A DNA stretch of 64,000 bases from Mauremys mutica (Eukaryota > Chordata > Testudines > Geoemydidae). Under the pieces are notes generated by a model, which did no database searches, was not told where the DNA came from, and saw nothing but the letters and a program-made list of their open reading frames with translations. Below, piece after piece: positions 24,963-36,152 of the stretch (the first letter of the stretch is position 1; each line of letters opens with the position of its first letter). The stretch is from the NCBI RefSeq assembly GCF_020497125.1, contig NC_059072.1, positions 306,112,781-306,176,780 of the forward strand, written 5' to 3'. The position numbers were made by a program, and so were the translations under genes.

Positions 24963-26041
24963 AAAGTAAATGTTTTGTTAGGATTATGCAAATTTAACAT
25001 AAGAATAATGCAAGTTACACCAAAACACATAACAGGTCTAGATTTCTAAAAAACCATATATTTTAAAAAAAAGTATTTAATTTAAATTGACTTTTGAAAA
25101 GTAAGCCATCATAGGGTAAGAGGAAAGTCCTCTCATGGATCAGTAACTGGTTAAAAGATGGGAAACAAAGGGTAGGAATAAATTATCAGTTTTCAGAATG
25201 GACAGAGATAAATAGTGGTATCCCTGAGGGGTCGGTACTGGGACCAGTGCTGTTCAACATATTCATAAATGATCTGGAAAAATGGGTAAACAGTGAGGTG
25301 GCAAAATTTGCAGCTGATACAAAACTATTCAAGATAGGTAAGTCCCAGGCAGACTGCGAAGAATTACAAAGGGATCTCATGAAACTGGGTGACTGGGCAA
25401 CAAAAATGGCAGATGAAATTTAATGTTGATAAATGCAAAGTAATGTACATTGGAAAACAATCTCAGTTATACATTAGGAGTCTGAATTAGCTGTTAACAC
25501 TCAAGAAAGATCTTGCAGTCATTGTGGATAGTTATCTGAAAACATCCACTCAGTGTGCAGCGGCAGTCAGTAATTCCCAACATTCTGTTTGCTTTTTTAA
25601 AAAGAACAGGAGCACTTGTGGCACCTTAGAGACTAACAAATTTATTTGAGCATAAGCTTTCGTGGGCTACAGTCCACTTCATCGGATGTAGCCCACAAAA
25701 GCTTATGTTCTTTTTGCAGTACAGACTAACATGGCTGCAACTCTGAAACCTTTGCTTTTTAAAGAAAGTGATAGGTAATAAGACAGAAAATATCATATTG
25801 CCTCTATATAAATCCACGGCACATGTACACCTTGAATACTGTGTGCAGATCTGGTTACCCCATCCCAAAAAAGACATACTGGAAATGCACAAAGTACAGA
25901 GATGGGCAACTAAAATGATTAGGGGTATGAAATAGGAGAAGAAATTAAAATGACTGGGAATATTCAGCTTAGAAAAGAGATGACTAAGAGGGGACATGCT
26001 AAAGGTCTATAAAATCTTGACTGATGTGAAGAAAGTGAACA
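24963..26041 (+). repeat. CR1-containing tandem duplication, copy 1
   Basis: A unit of about 1.08 kb, repeated directly at 26042-26960. It includes 120 bp of non-CR1 flank ('aagtaaatgttttgttagga') plus CR1 RT sequence, at over 90% identity to copy 2. Copy 1 lacks the CR1 3' end, carries an inserted repeat (25602-25758) and a short inverted segment (25571-25599). Confidence 0.8.
25602..25758. repeat. Turtle-type interspersed repeat (copy 4), inserted in duplicated CR1
   Basis: Contains 'caggagcacttgtggcacct', 'gagcataagctttcgtgggc' and an inverse copy 'agcccacaaaagcttatg', so the middle is palindromic. Absent from the paralogous copy of the duplication, so it arrived after the duplication. 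Confidence 0.75.
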
Positions 26042-27390
26042 AAGTAAATGTTTTGTTAGGATAATGAAAATTTAACATAAGGAAAATGCAAGTTACACCA
26101 AAACACATAACATCTCTAGATTTCTAAAAAAATATATAATTTAAAAAAAATGTATTTAATTTAAATTGACTTTTGAAAAGTAAGCCATCATGGGGTAAGA
26201 GGGAAGATCCTCTCATGGATCAGTAACTGGTTAAAAGATGGGAAACAAAGCGTAGGAATAAATTATCAGTTTTCAGAATGGAGAGAGATAAATAGTGGTA
26301 TCCTTGAGGGGTCAGTACTGGGACCAGTCCTATTCAACATATTTATCTGGAAAAATGGGTAAACAGTGAGGTGGCAAAATTTGCAGATGATACAAAACTA
26401 TTCAAGATAATTAAGTCCCAGGCAGACTGCGAAGAGCTACAAAGGGATCTCACACAACTGGGTGACTGGGCAACAAAATGGCAAATTAAATTCAGTGTTG
26501 ATAAATGCAAAGTAATGCACATTGGAAAGCAATCTCAACTATACATACAAAATGATGGCATCTGAATTAGCTGTTAACACTCAAGGAAGAGATCTTGGAG
26601 TCATTGTGGATAGTTCTCTGAAAACATCCACTCCATGTGCAGCAACAGTCACAAAAGCAAACAATGTTGGGAATCATTAAGAAAGAGATAGATAATAAGA
26701 CAGAAAATATCATATTGCCTCTATATAAATCCATGGTATGTGCACACCTTGAATAGTGTGTGTAGATCTGGTCACTCATCCTAAAAATATATATATTGGA
26801 ATTGGAAAAGGTACAGAGATGGGCATCTAAAATGATGAGGGGTATGAAACAGGAGGAGAGATTAAAGTGACTGGGAATTTTCAGCTTAGAAAAGAGATGA
26901 CTATTGGGGATATGATAGAGGTCTACAAAATCTTGACTGGTGCGAAGAAAGTGAATAAGGAAATTTTATTTAATTCTTCACATAACACAAGAACTAGCAG
27001 TCACCCAATGAAATTAATAGGCAGCAGATTTAAAAAAAACAAAAGAAAGTATTTCTTCACACAATATAAAGTCAACCCAGGGAACTCTTTGCCAGGGGAT
27101 GCTGGGAAGACCAAAACTATAACAGGATTTTAAAAAGAACTAGATAAATTCCTGGAGAACAGGTCCATCTGTGGCTATTAGCCAGGATGAGAGGGATGCA
27201 ACGCCATGCTCTGAGTGTCCCTAGCCTGTTTGCCAGAGGCTGGGAATGGGCAACAGGGGATGGATCACTTGATGATTCCCTGTTCTATTCATTCCCTCTG
27301 AAGCACCTGGCCTTGACCACTGTTGTAAGACAGGGTACTGGGCTAGATGGACCATGGGTCTGACCCAGTATGACCATTCTTATGTAAAAA
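26042..27390 (+). mobile_element. CR1 LINE 3' part (tandem duplication copy 2)
   Basis: The second copy continues to a full CR1 3' end with 'ctgggctagatggaccatgg' and 'gacccagtatgaccattctt'. It includes RT sequence at 26371-26565 and a C-terminal region near 26867-27133. Frames are broken. Confidence 0.88.
26371..26565 (+). pseudogene. CR1 reverse transcriptase fragment
   Basis: Encodes [20 protein letters not shown] and on to QLGDWATKWQIKFSVDKCKV. FADDTK is the RT catalytic box of the CR1 clade and WQ.KFSVDKCKVMHIG the following conserved block. It is a 64-codon remnant. Confidence 0.88.
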
Positions 27391-28147
27391 TTAATTATAA
27401 TAAAAATGTTTAGTACAGAAACTCCCCAACATAATGACCTCCCAAGATAGCAACAATGTGAGATAACAACCTTGACAAATGATGCATTTTAAAAATCTTG
27501 GCCTACTGGGAAACATATTTATATAAGTTTCCATTCCCAGTCACAAATCCAGCATTCTGGAGCAAAGTGACTAAAATATAGTCCAACAAACAAATGTTTA
27601 TTTAACATGCCCCTCACTTTTCCCTCCACCACTCCACTCCCGGGTGTTGTCCTTGGTCAGTGGAGACTCAGAGTTCAGAGGTGCTTTCACGTGAGTACAC
27701 CTCCCAGATGGGGGACAAAAAGGCACAGTTTGCTCTGGCCACGGCTGTTCGTTGTGTCACCGTTCACTCCACCGCTCTGTTGCCAATGGCCCTGCACAGT
27801 CACCTTCTGCTGTCACCTACCACTGTGACCGCTGCGAGTTGGTCTCTTGAGGTTCCACCAGCTCTCAGTGATTTCAGCTGAGCTCTCAGTGCGGGAACCT
27901 CGCTGCTAGTGCAGTCTGGGCTGTCTCTTACACAAAAACACTGTACCCACAGGCATAGGCGGCAGGTTTGTATAATTTTTGGTGGGGCCCAAAATGGTGG
28001 TGCCCCCCCGCTCCCGCCCTGTAAGCCGATATAAAATGAAGCTACAACGCGTCAGTGCCACAAGATTACAAGGGTCAATTAAAAGTGGAAAGTCAGAAGC
28101 AGCACTTGCCTACTTCAATATACAGTATTATATTTTGTTGCATCTGT

Positions 28148-28693
28148 TGTGATGAAGTGGGAATGTTCTTAATATTTTCTCTGAATACTGTGTGGGTGCC
28201 TCAGTTTCCCCTGCAAGATGCCAACTGAAGGTGTTGGGGACAAAGAGATCAGGTGGCCTCCTTGTCCAGAAGAGACACAGAGGCCAGAGGAGGGAGTGTC
28301 AGTTTGGAGCTGGCTGGGGAAATGGGGAGAGACCCAGAACTTGGTTCTGGGCTCCCTACCCCCCAAGATGGACCTGACAGAGGGGTTCTGTTTTCTGTAC
28401 CAACAAGCTCTGTTTAAACTGTGTTCCCGTCATCTAATAAACCTTCTGTTTTACTGTCTGGCTGAGAGTCACATCTGACTGCAGAGTTGGGGTGCAGCGA
28501 CCTCTGGTTGCCCCAGGACCAGCCTGGGCAGACTCACTTTGGAAAGTGCATGATGTGGAAGGGCATGCTGAATGCTCCGAGGTCAGACCCAGGAAGGTGT
28601 AAACTTCTTGCCCTGGAGACAGTATGCTCCGAGAGAGGAGGCTCCCCCAGAGTCCTGACTGGCTTTGTATGGAGATGTTCCAAAGCATCACAG
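28148..28693 (+). mobile_element. Solo LTR of an endogenous retrovirus (inside the hAT element)
   Basis: Begins TGTGATGAAGTGGGAATG, contains 'tgggtgcctcagtttcccct', an AATAAA at 28436-28441 and the downstream block 'gctgaatgctccgaggtcag' that I associate with a turtle retroviral LTR. No internal viral genes are present. The right end is approximate. Confidence 0.65.
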
Positions 28694-28699
28694 CATCCC

Positions 28700-28846
28700 C
28701 TTCCACACCGTGCACTTCCCAGAAGTCCGCACAGGCACTGACACTCCCTCCTCCGGCCTTTGTCTCTTTTCCAGGCATTAGGAGGCCACCTGATCTCTCT
28801 GTTCTCCAACACCTTCAGTTGGCACCTTGCAGGGGAAACTGATTTG
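28700..28846 (-). repeat. Partial inverted copy of the adjacent LTR
   Basis: The - strand repeats the LTR 5' segment (CAGTTTCCCCTGCAAG through GGAGGGAGTGTCAG) at roughly 90% identity, and also part of its downstream block near 28700. With 28198-28310 it forms a long inverted repeat. Confidence 0.7.
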
Positions 28847-29089
28847 GGAGAAATGAAGTAAAAGCTGCCCAAACCGAGCTTGAGCACTCCTGAATTTTGA
28901 GGTGTTCAAATCTGGAAGGCAGGTGCTGGGGGTGGGAGAGGGCTGTGGGCTCCATGGGGGAGCATGGCAGCAACTGTCTGGAGCTGCATGGAGCCAGATA
29001 CGCTGGTCTGAGTGGCACAGTAAGCGGTTTGGGGGTTGGTGAAGAGGTAGGGAGTTCCGGGGGGCAGTCAAGGGACAAGGAGCAGGGGG

Positions 29090-29405
29090 AGTTGGATGGG
29101 GCAGAGGTTCGAAGGGGCAGTCAGGGGACAGGCAGCAATTGGATAGGCATGGGAGTCTAAGGTTTATCAGGGGACAGGTAGGGGTGCGGTCCTGGGGGGG
29201 GGAAGTTGGGTGGGGTCTCAGGAGGGGGCAGTTGGGGACAAGGAGAAGGGAGGCTTAGATAGGGGCTGAGGTCCCAAGGGGCAGTTAGGGGCAGGGGTCT
29301 CGGGAGGGGGTAATTGGGGAACAAGGACCAGTGGGGCTTAGATAGGGGGTGGAGGTTCTGGGGGGCAGTTGGGGCAGGGGTCTGGGGAGGGGGCAATCAG
29401 CGGAC
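29090..29405 (+). repeat. G-rich degenerate minisatellite
   Basis: Irregular units of about 60-65 bp built on 'ggggcagt-ggggacaagg-gggcttagatagggg'. Runs of four or more G occur every 10-20 bases on the + strand, so G-quadruplex formation is plausible. Confidence 0.65.
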
Positions 29406-29408
29406 AGA

Positions 29409-31952
29409 GGCTGGGATTCAAAGGGCTCTGGGCTGCTGGCAGCCGCGGGGATCCCAGAGCCCTTTAAATCCCAGCCCCGGCTGGGAGTCAGAGGACTCTG
29501 GGCTGCCTGCAACCGCAGGGAGCCCAGAGCCTTTTAAATCCCAGCCGGGGCCGGGAATCAGAGGGCTCTGGGCTGCCCGCTGCGGCGGGGAGCCCAGAAC
29601 CCTTTAAATCTCAGCCGCGGCCGGGAATCAGAGGGCTCTGGGCTGCCTGCAACCGCGGGGAGCCCAGAGCCTTTTAAATCCCAGCCGCAGCCGGGAATCA
29701 GAGGGCTCTGGGCTTCCCGCTGCAGCAGGCAGCCCAGAGCCCTCTGATTCCCGGCCGCGGCTGGGATTTAAAGGGCTCTGGGCTGCCTGCAACCGCGGGG
29801 AGCCCAGAGCCTTTTAAATCCCAGCTGCAGCCGGGAATCAGAGGGCTCTGGGCTTCCCGCTGCGGCGGGGAGCCCAGAGCCCTTTAAATCCCAGCCGCGG
29901 CCGGGAATCAGAGGGCTCTGGGCTGCCTGCAACCGCGGGGAGCCCAGAGCCTTTTAAATCTCAGCCGCTGCTGGGATTTAAAGGGCTCTGGGCTGCCTGC
30001 AACCGCGGGGAGCCCAGAGCCTTTTAAATCCCAGCCGCAGCCGGGAATCAGAGGGCTCTGGGCTTCCCGCTGCAGCAGGCAGCCCAGAGCCCTCTGATTC
30101 CCGGCCGCGGCTGGGATTTAAAGGGCTCTGGGCTGCCTGCAACCGCGGGGAGCGCAGAGCCTTTTAAATCCCAGCCGCGGCTGGGATTTAAAGGGCTCTG
30201 GGCTGCCTGCAAACGCGGGGAGCCCAGAGCCTTTTAAATCCCAGCCGCAGCCGGGAATCAGAGGGCTCTGGGCTGTCTGCTGCGGCGGGGAGCCCAGAGC
30301 CCTTTAAATCCCAGCCGCGGCCGGGAATCAGAGGGCTCTGGGCTGTCTGCTGCGGCGGGGAGCCCAGAGCCTTTTAAATCCCAGCCGCAGCCGGGAATCA
30401 GAGGGCTCTGGGCTTCCCGCTGCAGCAGGCAGCCCAGAGCCCTCTGATTCCCGGCCGCGGCGGGGATTTATAGGGCTCTGGGCTGCATGCACCCGGTGGG
30501 CGCACCCTGCCTTTTAAATCCCAGCCGCGGCTGGGATTTAAAGGGCTCTGGGCTGCCTGCAAACGCGGGAGCCCAGAGCCTTTTAAATCCCAGCCGCAGC
30601 CGGGAATCAGAGGGCTCTGGGCTGTCTGCTGCGGCGGGGAGCCCAGAGCCCTTTAAATCCCAGCCGCGGCCGGGAATCAGAGGGCTCTGGGCTGTCTGCT
30701 GCGCCGGGGAGCGCAGAGCCTTTTAAATCCCAGCCGCCGCCGGGAATCAGAGGGCTCTGGGCTGCCTGCAACCGCGGGGAGCCCAGAGCCTTTTAAATCC
30801 CAGCCGCAGCCGGGAATCAGAGGGCTCTGGGCTTCCCGCTGCAGCAGGCAGCCCAGAGCCCTCTGATTCCCGGCCGCGGCTGGGATTTAAAGGGCTCTGG
30901 GCTGCCTGCAACCGCGGGGAGCGCAGAGCCTTTTAAATCCCAGCCGCAGCCGGGAATCAGAGGGCTCTGGGCTGTCTGCTGCGGCGGGGAGCCCAGAGCC
31001 CTTTAAATCCCAGCCGCGGCCGGGAATCAGAGGGCTCTGGGCTGTCTGCTGCGGCGGGCAGCCCAGAGCCTTTTAAATCCCAGCCGCCGCCGGGAATCAG
31101 AGGGCTCTGGGCTGCCTGCAACCGCGGGGAGCCCAGAGCCTTTTAAATCCCAGCCGCAGCCGGGAATCAGAGGGCTCTGGGCTTCCCGCTGCAGCAGGCA
31201 GCCCAGAGCCCTCTGATTCCCGGCCGCGGCCGGGATTTAAAGGGCTCTGGGCTGCCTGCAAACGCGGGGAGCCCAGAGCCTTTTAAATCCCAGCCGCAGC
31301 CGGGAATCAGAGGGCTCTGGGCTGTCTGCTGCGGCGGGCAGCCCAGAGCCTTTTAAATCCCAGCCGCCGCCGGGAATCAGAGGGCTCTGGGCTGCCTGCA
31401 ACCGCGGGGAGCCCAGAGCCTTTTAAATCTCAGCCGCTGCTGGGATTTAAAGGGCTCTGGGCTGCCGGCAACCGCGGGGCGCCCAGCCCCTTTTTAAGCC
31501 CAGCCGCAGCCCGCAATCAGAGGGCTCGGGGCTACCCGCGGCAGCCGGCAGCCCAGAGCCCTCTGATTCCCAGCCGCGGCTGGGATTTAAAGGGCTCTGG
31601 GCTGCCTGCAAACGCGGGGAGCCCAGAGCCCTTTAAATCCCAGCCGCGGCCGGGAATCAGAGGGCTCTGGGCTGTCTGCTGCGGCGGGCAGCCCAGAGCC
31701 TTTTAAATCCCAGCCGCCGCCGGGAATCAGAGGGCTCTGGGCTGCCTGCAACCGCGGGGAGCCCAGAGCCTTTTAAATCTCAGCCGCTGCTGGGATTTAA
31801 AGGGCTCTGGGCTGCCTGCAACCGCGGGGAGCCCAGAGCCTTTTTAATCCCAGCCGCAGCCGGGAATCAGAGGGCTCTGGGCTTCCCGCTGCAGCAGGCA
31901 GCCCAGAGCCCTCTGATTCCCGGCCGCGGCTGGGATTTAAAGGGCTCTGGGC
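29409..31952. repeat. Tandem array of about 36 palindromic 70-bp units
   Basis: The period is 70 bp, read directly from the recurrence of CCGGGAATCAGAGGGCTCTG at 29551, 29621 and 29691. Each unit is itself an inverted repeat: an arm ending GGGCTCTGGGC, a 9-11 base GC-rich centre (tgcaaccgc or tgctgcggc), then GCCCAGAGCC. Two arm types alternate (TGGGATTTAAAGGG and CGGGAATCAGAGGG). Small changes and one or two degenerate units (about 30480, 31480-31520) occur. Confidence 0.9.
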
Positions 31953-32489
31953 AGCCCCGGCGGCAGCGGCGGGGGGCGCTCCAAGCAGGGGAGAAAAAAT
32001 ATTGGTGGGGCAGAGCCCCTGCTTGGGATTTATTCATGGGGCTAAAGCCCCAGAGCCCCATATAAGTCGGCGCCTATGCCCACAGGAACACTGTCCCCAC
32101 AACAGGACTAAGCACTTAGACCTGATTGTCAGTGATTTCAACTGCAGTGGTCACTTAACAGAACAAAAGACTATCTATTGGAGCCTAATCAGCTCTGTCT
32201 TTAAACAGTGGAGAGGGACAGGTCCCCACCCTCTCTCTTGATGCCTTCAAATCATCACAGGCCAAGCACAGTTCTACTGCCCTTTACTCATACAATAAGA
32301 ACAACATTTCATCCCTTTTCCCCCCCGCATTCAAGTGGTTTGTAATCCAACCCCAGCCAAAATCTATCACTTGGACAACACAGCTCCGTTTGCTGGATAC
32401 CTAGGTAGATTAGGTGTGAATGTAAATATAATCTGGCCCTGAAGCCTTAGCCCCCAGCTCATCACTAGCTGTCAGGGAGAGCTCATTTA

Positions 32490-32775
32490 GGCCATGGCTA
32501 CACTTGCAAATTTGCAGCGCTGCAGCAGGGTGTGAAAACACACCCTCTCCAGCGCTGCAAATTGCGGCGCTGCAAAGCGCCAGTGTGGTCAAAGCCCCAG
32601 CGCTGGGAGCGCGGCTCCCAGCGCCGTACGTTATTCCCCACAGGGAGGTGGAGTACGGACAGCGCAGGGAGAGCTCTCTCCCAGCGCTGGCGCTTTGACT
32701 ACACTTAGCGCTTCAAAGCGCTGCTGTGGCAGCGCTGCCGCGGCAGCGCTTTGAAGTGCAAGTGTAGCCATAGCC
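32490..32775. mobile_element. PIF/Harbinger-type MITE, GC-rich
   Basis: Ends GGCCATGGCTACACTTGCA and TGCAAGTGTAGCCATAGCC, flanked by TTA at 32487-32489 and 32776-32778. The interior is rich in AGCGCT (CAGCGCTGC repeats). No coding capacity. Confidence 0.85.
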
Positions 32776-32779
32776 TTAG

Positions 32780-33569
32780 ACTTTGCTTACAAATCAGCAT
32801 TTGAAATTATTAGGTTGGCCAACATCACCGAAATGAATGCACTGACATCATAAAAAACAGCTGTATAAGGAAGCAAGGAAGCTAGTCTATGTTCATACTT
32901 TTCAAATCTATTATACTTTTTCAGATACACATATTTTATCATACACTATATAAGCTTTTAAAGTGTGTATTAATGTTTCAGTTTAAATTCAGATTTCCAA
33001 ACAGTCACTAAATTGGTATGTAACTAGCTCACAAAACTAGGGGGGGTGTTGGGAAATCACTGCCAGCTAGCAAGGGTCACTCAGGAAAAGGGCAGGTGAG
33101 AGCTGCCTGGTTCAGGCAGGAAAAGGGCAAGTGTGAGGGTACTCTGGGAGTCAGGAGACTGGAGAAGGTTGGGGAAAGTTGCAGAGAACTGAAAGCTTTC
33201 TGCTGGCCCTCCCTGGAAAGAGGGAGAAATTGCAAGAAATCACTGGATGAGCTAGCTTGCTGGCCTTCCTGAGCCAGGGAGCCATGGCCAAAGAAGGCTG
33301 GAGAGGGCTTGAAGGCTGAGAGCATCAGAGGGAGAGCTCTTTATATTCTGTGGGAGAGGGAGATATAAGGGCATAAGAGGCGCAATCCTGGCCCCATTAG
33401 ACACTGCTAGCTAAAAAGAACTTCTTGAACATATGAAAAGTATGCACACCAAAAGTGAAATGTGTGTGTACAACACCTCTTAAAGAACCAGTAACTGTAA
33501 GGTAAATGTTCTTTTTTTGGTTTTAAAGAAACAGATCACATAATCTCTCAACTGTCTTCTTCCTTGCAG
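32780..33569. other. Intron 3, 3' end
   Basis: Contains 'aaactagggggggtgttggg' and a purine-rich GA/AGG stretch (33060-33360) with LTR- or minisatellite-like character but no confirmed ends. The last 150 bp lead to the exon 4 acceptor. Confidence 0.4.
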
Positions 33570-33704
33570 TGTGTGCACATGTTTTCGGTTGCTGAGAGAG
33601 ATGGATGTTAACATGGATACCATAAGCACTAAAGTTGATAGTAATGTATCACGACTGAATAAGAAGTATGATGTATTATCTGCACTATATCACAAATTTG
33701 AAAG
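33570..33704 (+). CDS. RB1-type gene, coding exon 4
   Basis: Acceptor TTCTTCCTTGCAG, donor AG|GTAAAA. Encodes VCTCFRLLREMDVNMDTIS then TKVDSNVSRLNKKYDVLSAL and YHKFE. It aligns to the RB1 segment V.KFF.LLKEID-TSTKVD...SRLLKKYDVL.AL..K.E, but is 135 nt against 120 because five extra codons lie between LLREMD and STKVD. Phase is preserved (begins and ends as split codons). Confidence 0.95.
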
Positions 33705-34068
33705 GTAAAATGCACAATTTTTTTGTTTGAACTGATAGATTCATTTTTAATTGACATTTATTTTGATTTCTAAAACATATGTACTAGAAGTGCCCATCCT
33801 AAACTTTAGGCATATTTCCTAATATCTTAAAATCAGTTATACAGAAACACTATAACGTTTATACCATAACTATTATACTGCATTATAAGGCCATCCTGTT
33901 GTTGCTTCTGATGCTATTCTTTGTACTATGGTAACACCAGGGGCCTCCAGCCTCCTTTTTTAGGCATGGTACAGATAAACTGCCCCTGAAAACCTCACCA
34001 CCCAAGTAATCCCATTCAGTTCACATCCCATCCTCTCCCCAAATGCCTGAGAAAAACGTTGAGATTTG

Positions 34069-34254
34069 AGGGTCCTGAGGCAAGGATGCAGGGTGTATAA
34101 TGATAGCCCCAGCATGAACCAGGCAATTCTGGTATTAGATTTATCTGATCAACACAGACCCCAGTCACCTTACCTATTCCACCTGACAGTTTCTTAGAAC
34201 AATGACCCAGCATCTTTACACCTGATAGCCTGGTTGCTGGCTGAATGAAGTATA
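34069..34254 (+). repeat. Unclassified 185-bp repeat, copy 2
   Basis: Matches 23571-23760 almost throughout ('gagggtcctgaggcaaggat' to 'ctggttgctggctgaatgaa'). Intron 4. Confidence 0.7.
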
Positions 34255-34487
34255 GGCAACTATTCCTTTCATGTAAACAAATTCTTTTCTGTGCTTAGCA
34301 ACACTCTAGCAGGTTTTGCTGCTGCATGTCCTATTGATACTCTCCATTGCCTAAAGGGACATGATAGATTTGCTTTCCTAAATGGGACAATTCTTTGTTC
34401 TTTAAATCTAATCCAGTTTATCATTGCATTGATGGTCAGTATAGAAGATGGAAAGTCCTAAGTATTTTTTCTCAGACCTACCACAGG

Positions 34488-35201
34488 TAGGATGCCAACC
34501 GTCCTGGTTTGGCCAAGAGTCACCCAGTATCGAGTTTGATCTTCTGGAGGCTACTGAAGCCAATCCAGGAGATTTTAGGCCACTAAAGGTCTGGCGGTGC
34601 AGCGGGGTTAAGGCAGGCTCCCTACCTGCTCCGGCTCCGCGCCATTCCCGGAAGCGGTGACATGTCCGGCAGCACCTCCTAGGAGGAGGCGCAGCCAGGG
34701 TGTCTATGCACGCTGAGCTAGGCACCGCTGTTGGACATGTCGCCGCTTCTGGGAGCCACCCGAGGTAAGTGCCCCCGGCTGGAGCCTGCACTCTGAACCC
34801 CCTTCTGCACCAGCCCTGAGCCCCCTCCTGTACCCAACCCCCCTCCCAGAGTCCATACCCCAAACCCCAGCCCCCTCCCACACCCAAACTCCCTCCTGGA
34901 GCCTGCACCCTGAATTCTCCCCCGTAGCTAAATGCCCTACCCCAGGCTCAGTCCGGAGGGCCCCTCCCCCCGACAACAGTCCAAACCCTTCAGCCCCAGC
35001 CCAGAGCCTGCACCCCGGCCCCAGTCCTATGAAAATGAGTGAGGGTGGGAGAGAGTAAGCGACTGAGGGAGGGGAGCTGGAGTAAACAGAGTGGCGGAGC
35101 CTCAGAGAACGGGCAGGACAGGGGTGTGGCCTTGGGGAAGGGGCAGGACAGAGCAGGGCAAGGGTGTTTGCATTTATGCAATTAAACAGTTGGCAACCCT
35201 A
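34488..35201. mobile_element. 0.7-kb hAT-type non-autonomous element
   Basis: Ends TAGGATGCCAAC and GTTGGCAACCCTA (inverted). The 8-bp flanks are ACCACAGG and ACCATAGG (one mismatch). The interior is C-rich with degenerate repeats of 'agccccctccc-acacccaaa'. No transposase frame. Intron 4. Confidence 0.82.
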
Positions 35202-35209
35202 ACCATAGG

Positions 35210-36113
35210 TCTTTTCTGAAGTATAAAAATGTCACTTAATCTGCATATTCCCTTTTTCCTTTTAAATCTTGCCCCTGAATATTTGTCTGATGACTTTCCC
35301 CACCCATTCCTCATTTTTCCCCTCTGACCTTTTTTCTGTAAAATGTTTGTACAGTGATATTACAGAAGAAGAGACTGTGAGGCAAATTACAAAGATAAAA
35401 TTTTAAAACAGTATTACCAACCTCGAGCATTCAAAAATTTGAGTCCGACGCAATCATAAGGCTTTACAATTTTTTCTTTTTTTAAGGTTTTTGACTTCTG
35501 ATTCCTGATCCTTTAGGTTGCACACTTGGGTCATGTTTTAGTGGTTTCTATTCTCCTCCTCAACCATGAGGACTAGGGCAACTTATTTTTAAAATGAGAG
35601 TTGTGAATCTCTTTCAATTGCTTGACTGCAAGAGCCTGTAGTTTTAAGAAGAAATTGTTATGGTAAGGCTCTTTCAACAGAATCATGAGATGGTAACACT
35701 GATGCAATAAAGGCTGTGAAACAGTCTCATGACATATTTCATCCAGTGGTTTGAGAGTGTACTACAGACTCTACTACTTATTTACAAGACATTGGAAAAT
35801 AACGTGCATGTAAATCCTGGCTTTCTGGAAAATTATTACTTAACAGATCATGTTTTTAAATTGCTTTATTATGTGAGGTTTGATATAAGCATTCCAACAA
35901 GAGCTGCTCCTTGTAAAGCTACTAGTTATAACCAGCCCATTGTGTCTGTTTGTGATACTTGTAAAATGGATTGACAATGTTCTTTAATTACAATAACTGA
36001 CATTTTCTGAGGTGGCATGTATTTCTGCTGTACTTAGCTGAAACAAAGAATGCTACACACTTGTTTTAGATTGAGAAAGGTATGTGAAGTAAGGAACTGA
36101 ATTTTTTTTCTAG
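35210..36113. other. Intron 4, 3' part, no recognised element
   Basis: AT-rich, unique-looking intron DNA without a conserved frame. Confidence 0.5.
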
Positions 36114-36152
36114 GACTTGTGGACTTATCTACATGATACAAGCCAGCAGTCA
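36114..36152 (+). CDS. RB1-type gene, coding exon 5
   Basis: Acceptor ATTTTTTTTCTAG, donor CA|GTAAGT. Encodes (R)TCGLIYMIQASS plus two bases; human RB1 has TCELIYLTQPSS here. The length of 39 nt equals human exon 5. Confidence 0.93.

Larger units (their letters stand above)
27954..32078. mobile_element. 4.1-kb hAT-type non-autonomous element with internal satellite
   Basis: A perfect 8-bp duplication CCCACAGG flanks it (27946-27953, 32079-32086) and the ends are CATAGGCGGC and GGCGCCTATG. No transposase frame. Inside, from left: an LTR with an inverted partial copy (28148-28845), a G-rich degenerate minisatellite (29090-29405), and about 36 copies of a 70-bp palindromic unit (29409-31952). 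It lies in intron 3. Confidence 0.85.

Noticed and set aside
29409..31952. Regularly spaced palindromic repeats considered as a CRISPR-like array
   Set aside because: There are no unique spacers: the 70-bp units are contiguous. The setting is a vertebrate intron inside a transposon.
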